In this document: positions 15,689 to 21,240 of the stretch, in pieces
How positions within the stretch are numbered: the stretch's first letter is position 1
Layout of the letters: each line of letters begins with the position of its first letter
Source: Fusobacteriaceae bacterium
GTDB lineage: Bacteria > Fusobacteriota > Fusobacteriia > Fusobacteriales > Fusobacteriaceae
Assembly: GCA_016938425.1 (NCBI GenBank)
Contig: JAFGUR010000030.1
Coordinates: 1 to 23,065, forward strand
Direction of reading: 5' to 3'
DNA: 23,065 nt
Translations under genes and position numbers: made by a program
Notes under the pieces: model-generated
What the model was told of the DNA's origin: nothing
What the model saw: only the letters and a program-made list of their open reading frames with translations
The model's database searches: none

Positions 15689-16844
15689 AAATGAGCAAGT
15701 GCTAAATCTTGTCAAAAAAGCTATGAGTACAGGCATTATAACTTATAGCGAAATTAATGACGAGCTTCCTGAAGATTTTCCTAGTGATAAGGTTTCCGAA
15801 ATGATTGAGGAAATGAAAAAGCAAGGAATAAAAGTTGTTGAAAAAAGAGAACCTCAAGAGGATTCAGCGGAGGATGAAGTAATAGATGAGGAGTTTGAGG
15901 ACTTTACAAACGAAGTGTCAGACCCAGATGATATTTTTGATCCTAGCTCAATTGAAGTAGTTTCAGAAGACGAATTAGTTACAGAAAATCTTTTTTCTAT
16001 GGCGTCAGGAACAGATGTTGATGAACCAATAAAAATGTATTTAAGAGAAATAGGACAAGTTCCTCTATTATCTTATGAAGAAGAATTTGAAATTTCTAAA
16101 AAAGCAGCAGAAGGAGATGAATTTGCTAAACAACAATTAGTTGAAGCAAATTTAAGACTAGTTGTAAGTATTGCTAAAAAACATACAAATAGAGGATTAA
16201 AACTTTTAGATTTGATACAAGAAGGCAATATGGGATTAATGAAAGCTGTTGAAAAATTTGAATATCAAAAAGGATTTAAATTTTCTACTTATGCAACTTG
16301 GTGGATTAGGCAAGCAATAACAAGAGCTATCGCAGATCAAGGAAGAACAATAAGAATACCTGTTCATATGATAGAAACAATTAATAAAATAAAGAAAGAA
16401 AGTAGAGTTTATTTGCAAGAAACAGGAAAAGAGCCTACTCCAGAAGTATTGGCTAAACGTCTTGAAATGGAAGTTGAAAAGATTAAAGCTATAATGGAAA
16501 TGAACCAAGACCCAATTTCGCTTGAAACTCCAGTAGGAAGTGAAGAAGATAGTGAATTAGGAGATTTTGTAATGGATGATAAAATATTAAGTCCATATGA
16601 ACAAGCAAATAGAAACTTATTAAAAGAACAATTAAGTGAAGTTTTAAAAACTTTATCTGAAAGAGAAGAAAAAGTATTAAGATTTAGATATGGATTAGAT
16701 GATGGATGTCCAAGAACCCTTGAAGAAGTGGGGAAAATATTTAAGGTTACTAGAGAAAGAATAAGACAAATAGAGGTTAAAGCTCTTAGAAAATTACGTC
16801 ATCCAAGTAGAAGAAAAAAATTAGAAGATTTTAAAAATTTTTAG
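15672..16844 (+). CDS. rpoD: Primary sigma factor RpoD/SigA
   Basis: This 390-residue housekeeping sigma factor is close to the roughly 370-residue SigA size, with no large spacer after region 1.2. Region 1.1 is about residues 5-57 and an acidic linker runs 60-105. Region 1.2 begins at DEPIKMYLREIGQVPLLS (117-134). Region 2 includes LRLVVSIAKKH, LLDLIQEGNMGLMKAVEKF, and FSTYATWWIRQAITRAI, with the -10 readers Gln214 and Thr217. Region 3.0 has RIPVHMIE. The region 4.2 helix-turn-helix is TLEEVGKIFKVTRERIRQIE, with Arg361, Glu362, Arg365 and Gln366 matching E. coli R584, E585, R588 and Q589. All key promoter-contact residues are standard, which makes it the reference for the divergent sigma gene at 17542. 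Confidence 0.98.
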   Translation: MKEFIKNEQVLNLVKKAMSTGIITYSEINDELPEDFPSDKVSEMIEEMKKQGIKVVEKREPQEDSAEDEVIDEEFEDFTNEVSDPDDIFDPSSIEVVSEDELVTENLFSMASGTDVDEPIKMYLREIGQVPLLSYEEEFEISKKAAEGDEFAKQQLVEANLRLVVSIAKKHTNRGLKLLDLIQEGNMGLMKAVEKFEYQKGFKFSTYATWWIRQAITRAIADQGRTIRIPVHMIETINKIKKESRVYLQETGKEPTPEVLAKRLEMEVEKIKAIMEMNQDPISLETPVGSEEDSELGDFVMDDKILSPYEQANRNLLKEQLSEVLKTLSEREEKVLRFRYGLDDGCPRTLEEVGKIFKVTRERIRQIEVKALRKLRHPSRRKKLEDFKNF

Positions 16845-16851
16845 TTTTTAT

Positions 16852-16876
16852 AAGCTGTCCGAATGGACAGCTTTTT
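16852..16876 (+). terminator. Intrinsic terminator after rpoD
   Basis: AAGCTGTCC (16852-16860) pairs perfectly with GGACAGCTT (16865-16873) around a GAAT loop, followed by a U-tract running TTTTTATATTT. It starts eight bases after the rpoD stop and should end the dnaG-rpoD transcript. Confidence 0.93.
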
Positions 16877-17104
16877 ATATTTGATAAAAAATTAGGAGAT
16901 TTCTTATATTTTAAATTGGAAATGAACTTTTTAATATAATTTCTTATTGGTTGGATTTAATTCTTAGACTGTTTTATATAAAGCTAAGGGAGATAGTAAG
17001 ATAGACGTCTAAGATTTTCGAATTTTAATTCAATAAGTTTTATATTACTTAGTTTTTTTGTAACTAAAAAATATAATGAAATTGATAAAATTATGAAAAA
17101 AATA
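16877..17104. other. Non-coding stretch between rpoD terminator and tRNA promoter
   Basis: No plausible gene was seen in these 228 bases. TCTTAGAC (16962-16969) can pair with GTCTAAGA (17007-17014), and the right arm overlaps a perfect 10-base palindrome TAGACGTCTA (17002-17011). Upstream, TTGATA (16881-16886) with TATATT (16905-16910), 18 bases apart, and a lone TATAAT (16935-16940) could be promoter elements. Together they leave room for a small RNA of roughly 100 bases, but the evidence is thin. Confidence 0.3.
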
Positions 17105-17133
17105 TTGACAATTTCTGTTAAATATGGTAAAAT
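17105..17133 (+). promoter_or_regulatory. Near-consensus promoter for the tRNA-Thr/tRNA-Glu unit
   Basis: A perfect TTGACA (17105-17110) and TAAAAT (17128-17133) are separated by 17 bases. Transcription should begin near 17140, about 19 bases before the tRNA-Thr 5' end. This is the best promoter match in the window. Confidence 0.88.
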
Positions 17134-17158
17134 CTTACTTGTCTTGAGAAAAAAATAT

Positions 17159-17234
<76 letters not shown>

Positions 17235-17240
17235 TAGTTT

Positions 17241-17315
17241 GGGGCGTTCGTTTAATGGTTAGGACTCCAGGTTTTCATCCTGGCAACAGGGGTTCGATTC
17301 CCCTACGCCCTACCA
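17241..17315 (+). tRNA. tRNA-Glu (TTC anticodon)
   Basis: This is a 75-base tRNA with encoded CCA (17313-17315). The anticodon stem CCAGG/CCTGG closes loop TTTTCAT, giving anticodon TTC for GAA/GAG. The T arm is AGGGG/CCCCT with loop TTCGATT. The acceptor pair 1-72 is a G-U wobble (G17241 with T17311) rather than G-C; the other six acceptor pairs are Watson-Crick. GAA is very frequent in the neighbouring genes. Confidence 0.96.
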
Positions 17316-17319
17316 ATTT

Positions 17320-17352
17320 ATCTTACATTATGTAGGATTTTTTTATTTTTTG
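17320..17352 (+). terminator. Terminator of the tRNA-Thr/tRNA-Glu unit
   Basis: ATCTTAC (17320-17326) pairs with GTAGGAT (17332-17338, one G-U) around ATTAT, followed by a long T-tract (TTTTTTATTTTTTG). It starts five bases after the tRNA-Glu CCA. Confidence 0.85.
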
Positions 17353-17403
17353 TATATTTTGGAATAATAAAATAATTTTTTCAAAGGAATTTCTATATTT
17401 ATC

Positions 17404-17432
17404 TTGAAAATGTATTCATAACTAAGTTTTAT
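17404..17432 (+). promoter_or_regulatory. Candidate promoter for the second sigma gene
   Basis: TTGAAA (17404-17409) and TTTTAT (17427-17432) are 17 bases apart. The -35 match is good and the -10 match is mediocre. The -10 box runs into the left arm of the 17-bp inverted repeat at 17428-17465, so a protein bound to that repeat would block or alter initiation. This is a tentative assignment in AT-rich DNA. Confidence 0.35.
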
Positions 17433-17465
17433 TTTGATTTTATTTATTAATAAAATCAAAATAAA
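17428..17465. repeat. Perfect 17-bp inverted repeat upstream of the second sigma gene
   Basis: TTTATTTTGATTTTATT (17428-17444) and its exact reverse complement (17449-17465) flank a four-base spacer TATT. It lies 76 bases before ATG 17542. It could be an operator, a 5'-UTR hairpin or, less likely, a terminator, since no clean U-run follows on the + strand. Confidence 0.85.
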
Positions 17466-17487
17466 TTTGTTTAAAGAAGCAGAAGTG

Positions 17488-17527
17488 TTTTTTAGTGCTT
17501 AAAAAAGTTGGAATTTAAGTTTTTAAG
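17488..17527 (+). promoter_or_regulatory. Mutually exclusive hairpins next to the sigma gene's ribosome binding site
   Basis: Hairpin A pairs TTTTTTA (17488-17494) with TAAAAAA (17500-17506). Hairpin B pairs CTTAAAAA (17498-17505) with TTTTTAAG (17520-17527). They share the A-run, so only one can form. Hairpin B includes the first bases of the AAGGAGG ribosome binding site (17525-17531). A translational switch is possible but the stems are entirely A/T apart from one C-G pair. Confidence 0.3.
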
Positions 17528-17541
17528 GAGGAAATTTAATA

Positions 17542-18579
17542 ATGAAAAAAATATTGAATGTTATAACCAAAGAAGAACTAGATGAAATTATAGATAAAAA
17601 GAAAATACCACAAAAAAAATTTGAGAATATAATGGAAGAATTAGAATTAGATGATGATTATTATGAGGAATTGGTAGAAGGTGCAATAGAACAAGATATA
17701 GTTATAGCTCATGATGAGGATAATATTGAAATTGATAATGATGAAAAATTTGAAAATTATTACACTGAAGATATAATCAATCAATATTTCCATGACATAT
17801 CTGGTTATTCTTTGCTAAATAAACAGGATGAAATTTTATGGATAGAAAAAGCAAAAAATGGAGACAAAGAAGCAAAAGAACAAATTGTAATGTCAAATTT
17901 GAGATTAGTGGCAAAAATTGCACTTCATTATTGTAAATCAGGGATTTATTATTTAGATTTAATACAAGAAGGAACTATTGGACTTATTATAGCCATTGAT
18001 AAATTTGATATAAGTAAAGGATATAAATTTTCGACATATGCAACATGGTGGATAAAAAAAGAAATAATAGATGCTTTAAAAAAGAAAGTAAATATGATAA
18101 AAATTCCAAATTACATTTATTTGATGAATAAAAAAATAAAAATTTATGAGGAAAGTATTCTAGAAAAGGAAGGGAAAAAACCTTCTTTAAAAGAAGTGTC
18201 AAAGGCATTAGAGATATCAGAAGAAGATATTGTTAGGGTAAAAAAAGCTGTTGATATGAATATGATGAATTTAAAATATGGTGAATCTAAAGATGACGAT
18301 GAAGAATTGGATATTAAAGATTATTCTACTATAAATGAAATTGATTCAGCTATAAATGAATTGCATCAAAAAACAAGGGTTTCCACTTTATTAAATAAGT
18401 TAAATGCAAGAGAGAAAAAAATATTAGAGATGTATTATGGTCTTACTGAAAATGAAAGACATACATTTAAAGAGATAGGTAAAGAATTAAATATTTCAGC
18501 AGAAAGAGTAAGGGTTTTGAAAGAGAGAGCTTTAGGGAAGTTAAGATATGTAGGAGAAAGGATGTGGATGGAATATTGA
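17542..18579 (+). CDS. Divergent second sigma70-family sigma factor
   Basis: This 345-residue protein has full sigma70 architecture. Residues about 8-56 look like a diverged region 1.1, followed by an acidic linker (58-72). Region 1.2/2.1 begins near 76. Core-binding region 2 is well kept: NLRLVAKIALHY, LDLIQEGTIGLIIAIDKF, YKFSTYATWWIKKEIIDAL. Region 3 and a region 4.2 helix-turn-helix (TFKEIGKELNISAERVRVL) follow. Compared with RpoD next door, -10 readers Gln214/Thr217 become Lys173/Ile176, the extended -10 contact Glu becomes Leu194, and -35 readers Arg361/Gln366 become Ala320/Val325. It should bind core polymerase but read different promoters; its regulon is unknown. AAGGAGG precedes ATG 17542. 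The 3' end overlaps the next gene by 16 bases. It lacks the ECF layout and shows no frame damage. Confidence 0.9.
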   Translation: MKKILNVITKEELDEIIDKKKIPQKKFENIMEELELDDDYYEELVEGAIEQDIVIAHDEDNIEIDNDEKFENYYTEDIINQYFHDISGYSLLNKQDEILWIEKAKNGDKEAKEQIVMSNLRLVAKIALHYCKSGIYYLDLIQEGTIGLIIAIDKFDISKGYKFSTYATWWIKKEIIDALKKKVNMIKIPNYIYLMNKKIKIYEESILEKEGKKPSLKEVSKALEISEEDIVRVKKAVDMNMMNLKYGESKDDDEELDIKDYSTINEIDSAINELHQKTRVSTLLNKLNAREKKILEMYYGLTENERHTFKEIGKELNISAERVRVLKERALGKLRYVGERMWMEY

Positions 18580-19571
18580 AATTAGCAGAGATAATAAACA
18601 TTTTAGAACAGAATTTCCCATTAGATTTACAAGAAAAATGGGATAATAGTGGACTTATAATTGGGGATAAAAATGATGAAATTAATAAAATACAAATATC
18701 ATTAGATGTAACTGAAAGTGTAATAAATAATGCAATTTCTAAGGGATGTAACTTAATAATAAGTCATCATCCTGCTATTTTTGGTGGAATAAAAAAAATT
18801 AATGATTCAGATGTTTTAGGTAAAAAAATATTAAAATTAATGAGAAATAAAATTAATGTATATAGTTTACATACTAATTTAGATTCAGCAAAAGATGGGT
18901 TAAATTTATATTTAGTAAAAAAATTAGCTGGAGAAAATATAAAAGTTATATCTGAAAATATAGAAAATCTTTACAAAATTGATTTTATAATAAGTATAAA
19001 TGAAAAAGAGAAGTTGGAAGAAATTTTATTTAAAAATAATTTTAATTTTATAACTAAAAATATAGATGAAAAAATTTTTTCTATAGAAGTAATAGAACTT
19101 AAAATAGACTTATACAAATGTTTAAATATAGTTAAAAATAATATTAAAGAAATAAAATACAGTATATATTCTTTGGAAAATAAAGAAAAATTAGGAACAG
19201 GATTAGGAAGAATGTATTTTTTACCAAAAGAGGTTTCTCTTGATGAATATGTAGATTTCATTAAAGAAAAACTTAATGTAAGTTACGTAAAATTAGTGAA
19301 AGCTAATGAAAAAAATATTAAAAAAGTAGCCTTAGTTAATGGGAGTGGAGCAGAATTTTGGGAAAAAGCCGAAAGACTAGGTGCAGACTTATTCATAACT
19401 GGAGATGTAAAATATCATACAGCTTTAGATTCTTTTGAAAAAGGAATGAATATATTAGATATAGGCCATTATGAAGCAGAACATTTTTTTAGTGAAATAA
19501 TTTCAGAAAAATTGAAATCTAAATGTGAAATTATAGTCTTTAATGAAAAAAATGTATTTGAAGTGAGGTAG
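18564..19571 (+). CDS. Nif3-family dinuclear metal centre protein
   Basis: This 335-residue protein is the long form of the Nif3/YqfO/YbgI family, whose biochemical role is still debated. Metal ligands are visible: His68-His69 in SHHPAIFGG, Asp107 in LHTNLDSAKDGLN, and His302 and Glu306 in GHYEAEH, matching the H-H, D, H-xxx-E pattern of E. coli YbgI. The central part (about 130-235, ending with GTGLGRMYFLP) corresponds to the PII-like insert of B. subtilis YqfO. GTG 18564 has AGGAG seven bases upstream and overlaps the sigma gene by 16 bases; TTG 18576 would give the more canonical start MKLAEII. In B. subtilis the homologue also lies downstream of dnaG-sigA. Confidence 0.92.
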   Translation: MDGILKLAEIINILEQNFPLDLQEKWDNSGLIIGDKNDEINKIQISLDVTESVINNAISKGCNLIISHHPAIFGGIKKINDSDVLGKKILKLMRNKINVYSLHTNLDSAKDGLNLYLVKKLAGENIKVISENIENLYKIDFIISINEKEKLEEILFKNNFNFITKNIDEKIFSIEVIELKIDLYKCLNIVKNNIKEIKYSIYSLENKEKLGTGLGRMYFLPKEVSLDEYVDFIKEKLNVSYVKLVKANEKNIKKVALVNGSGAEFWEKAERLGADLFITGDVKYHTALDSFEKGMNILDIGHYEAEHFFSEIISEKLKSKCEIIVFNEKNVFEVR

Positions 19572-19576
19572 TTAAA

Positions 19577-20020
19577 ATGAAAAAAGTATTGATTGCATTT
19601 GTTTTAATCGTTTATAGTAGTTTTTCATCAGTTATAGATAATGATAATATTTATAATTTGAAAGATAAAGAAAAATTAGATTCTCAAATAGTAAATATTA
19701 AAAAATCTACTGGGGTAGATGTTGATGTTATAACTAGTCAAAATTCATCAAATGAAATTTTTGAAGTAATGAATACCAATAAAAAGAAAATAATAATTTT
19801 TATTCAGAAGAACCATAAAGAAAAAGTAAACGTAAAAATAGCTTTTTCAAATGATATAAATTTAGTGGGTTATGAGCAATTTGTAGATGATAAGTTAGAG
19901 GAACTAAAAAAAATTATTAGCTCTTTAACATATACAGATTATACTTTTGAGTTGTTAAAGGGCTTAGAAGAGATTTTGGTTAGAATAGATTATGATACAA
20001 AAACGATAGAAAAGAGATAA
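19577..20020 (+). CDS. Secreted TPM-like protein, shorter tandem paralogue
   Basis: This 147-residue protein of unknown function has a signal peptide (MKKVLIAFVLIVYSSFSS, cleavage near 18-20). The rest alternates helices and strands (VDVDVITSQ, KKIIIFIQK, VNVKIAFSNDINLVGYE), which resembles the TPM fold, though I cannot confirm family membership. It aligns without gaps to residues 1-135 of the next protein: the GYE triplet is at 98-100 in both. It stops where that protein continues into a transmembrane segment, so it should be periplasmic or extracellular. GAGG overlapping the end of the nif3-like gene precedes ATG 19577 by about nine bases; that gene ends five bases upstream. It is probably co-transcribed with sigma and Nif3. 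The two proteins are best read as a tandem duplication with loss or gain of the tail. Confidence 0.75.
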   Translation: MKKVLIAFVLIVYSSFSSVIDNDNIYNLKDKEKLDSQIVNIKKSTGVDVDVITSQNSSNEIFEVMNTNKKKIIIFIQKNHKEKVNVKIAFSNDINLVGYEQFVDDKLEELKKIISSLTYTDYTFELLKGLEEILVRIDYDTKTIEKR

Positions 20021-20024
20021 AATC

Positions 20025-20043
20025 ATAGTATTCTTTATACTAT
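20025..20043 (+). terminator. Short hairpin after the first TPM-like gene
   Basis: ATAGTAT (20025-20031) pairs perfectly with ATACTAT (20037-20043) around TCTTT, followed by ATATTTAATTTATAAA. The stem is A/T-rich and the downstream tract is not a clean U-run, so this is at best a weak end to the sigma-nif3 transcript. Confidence 0.35.
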
Positions 20044-20066
20044 ATATTTAATTTATAAAAAACTAG

Positions 20067-20095
20067 ATGACTTTTTTTCAATAGAAGTGTATAAT
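20067..20095 (+). promoter_or_regulatory. Candidate promoter upstream of the second TPM-like gene and rnpB
   Basis: ATGACT (20067-20072) and a perfect TATAAT (20090-20095, preceded by TG) are 17 bases apart. The start would be near 20102, some 29 bases before ATG 20131. No convincing promoter is visible just upstream of rnpB, so this one may also supply RNase P RNA. Confidence 0.5.
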
Positions 20096-20130
20096 GGACA
20101 AGAAGTTTATTAATTTATTAGGAGAGAATA

Positions 20131-20820
20131 ATGAAAAAAATAATTTTCTTATTTATTATATTAAGTTCATTAACTTTTTCTGTAGTTAAAGATACAGTTA
20201 AAATTTTTAGCCCAGAAGAAATTAAAACAATAAATAATAGAATAAATTTAATTAAAGAGCAAACTGAAGTTGATTTTGATATAGTAACTTTAGCTCAAGA
20301 AGATAAAAAAGTTTTTGATTCCCTTAAAAATAAGCAAAAAAAAGTTATTGTTGTTTTGGAAAAAGGAGTTAATAATTCAATTAAAGTCAAAGTAGCATTT
20401 ACAAATGACCTAAATCTTAATGGATATGAAGATAAAATAACAAATGACTTAGAAGAGCTAAAAAGTATTATAAGTCCCAAAACTTTAAGCGACTATACTT
20501 TAGAACTTTTAGCTGATATGGGGGATATACTAACAACAGTTAAAAATGACCAAATTTTGGCTAAACAAGAAAAAGAGGGAATTGATAAAAAAAGTTTGAT
20601 GTTATTTGTTTTTAAAAGTATAGGATATTTATTCTTAGTTATTTTAGGGTATGTTGTTTATGTATTTATTAATAGAAAAAGAGTAATAACTTATTGTAAA
20701 ACATGTGATAAACAAATGGAATTACAAGATGATATAAATACAGACAAAGAAAATATGAAAATTTATGCTTGCCCTTCATGTGGTAAAGTAAGAAGAGTTA
20801 TTTATAAAAAAAGGCGTTAG
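20131..20820 (+). CDS. TPM-like membrane protein with C-terminal zinc ribbon
   Basis: This 229-residue protein of unknown function has an N-terminal signal (MKKIIFLFIILSSLTFS) and an alpha/beta domain like that of the preceding gene (VDFDIVTLA, KKVIVVLEK, VKVAFTNDLNLNGYE). One transmembrane segment (about 157-180) follows, then a CxxC...CxxC zinc ribbon (C189, C192, C214, C217) and a basic tail. The topology would place the first domain outside and the zinc ribbon in the cytoplasm. The order of secreted TPM-like domain, TM segment and metal-binding tail recalls YgcG-type proteins; that link is inference. AGGAGA precedes ATG 20131. Its last codons and stop (20812-20820) are also the 5' strand of RNase P RNA helix P1. 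Confidence 0.78.
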   Translation: MKKIIFLFIILSSLTFSVVKDTVKIFSPEEIKTINNRINLIKEQTEVDFDIVTLAQEDKKVFDSLKNKQKKVIVVLEKGVNNSIKVKVAFTNDLNLNGYEDKITNDLEELKSIISPKTLSDYTLELLADMGDILTTVKNDQILAKQEKEGIDKKSLMLFVFKSIGYLFLVILGYVVYVFINRKRVITYCKTCDKQMELQDDINTDKENMKIYACPSCGKVRRVIYKKRR

Positions 20821-21141
20821 AGATAATCGCGTGAGTTTCACGAGGAAAGTCCGGACTCCCTAGGGCAAAGAGGACAGTTAATGGCTGTTGAGAGAAATCT
20901 TAAGGAAAGTGCCACAGAAAATAGACCGCCTGTATGGTAAGGGTGAAAAGGTGGTGTAAGAGACCACCAGTAGCTTAAGAAATTAAGTTAGCTTGGTAAA
21001 CCCCCTCTGGAGCAAGACCAAGAGAAAAACCTAAAGAGATTGCCCGTCTTGGTTTTTAATGGTAGGTTGCTTGAGTTATTAAGTAATTAATAACCTAGAT
21101 AAATGATTATCGAATACATAATCCGGCTTATACTAACACCT
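20812..21141 (+). ncRNA. rnpB: RNase P RNA, class A
   Basis: This catalytic RNA of RNase P removes tRNA 5' leaders. Helix P1 pairs AGGCGTTAG (20812-20820) with CTAACACCT (21133-21141), one mismatch. P2 pairs GATAATC (20822-20828) with GATTATC (21105-21111). P3 is the CGTGA/TCACG hairpin. The universal block GAGGAAAGTCCGGAC is at 20842-20856. P4 pairs AAGTCCGGA with TCCGGCTT (21122-21129) leaving the conserved bulged U. The L15 loop holds GGTAAACCCC with the GGU (20995-20997) that pairs with tRNA CCA ends. The ends are set from P1 pairing. The 5' end overlaps the preceding stop codon; TATAAA (20803-20808) is a possible -10 but has no convincing -35. Confidence 0.96.
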
Positions 21142-21155
21142 GTTTATAATATATA

Positions 21156-21198
21156 AAAATAGCTAAATTCTATGAATTTAGCTATTTTAATTTTTTGA
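21156..21198. terminator. Bidirectional terminator between rnpB and malQ
   Basis: AAAATAGCTAAATTC (21156-21170) pairs perfectly with GAATTTAGCTATTTT (21174-21188) around TAT, giving a 15-bp stem. On the + strand TTTTAATTTTTTG follows; on the - strand the arm is followed by another T-rich tract (TTTTTATATATT). It can therefore end both rnpB and the converging malQ transcript. Confidence 0.92.
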
Positions 21199-21240
21199 AT
21201 AAAAAAAACTTTTGAATGACTATGTTTAATAAGTATAATT

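Noticed and set aside
16236..16508. - strand frame over rpoD
   Set aside because: It is opposite conserved sigma region 2/3 and made of Phe/Ser/Cys-rich low-complexity sequence.
17428..17465. 17-bp inverted repeat as the terminator of the tRNA unit
   Set aside because: A better terminator with a long T-tract sits at 17320-17352, directly after tRNA-Glu, and no uninterrupted U-run follows the repeat.
17987..18208. - strand frame over the second sigma gene
   Set aside because: It is the antisense of conserved region 2-3 codons, with Leu/Phe-rich low-complexity content and no ribosome binding site.
17542..18579. Second sigma gene as a decaying rpoD pseudogene
   Set aside because: The frame is intact for 345 codons, with a good ribosome binding site, complete core-binding regions and a well-formed helix-turn-helix. 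The changes are concentrated in DNA contacts rather than random.
18971..19261. - strand frame over the Nif3-family gene
   Set aside because: It is an A/T-composition artefact opposite the PII-like insert, with no ribosome binding site.
20295..20480. - strand frame over the zinc-ribbon gene
   Set aside because: It is short, has no initiation signal and no recognisable features.
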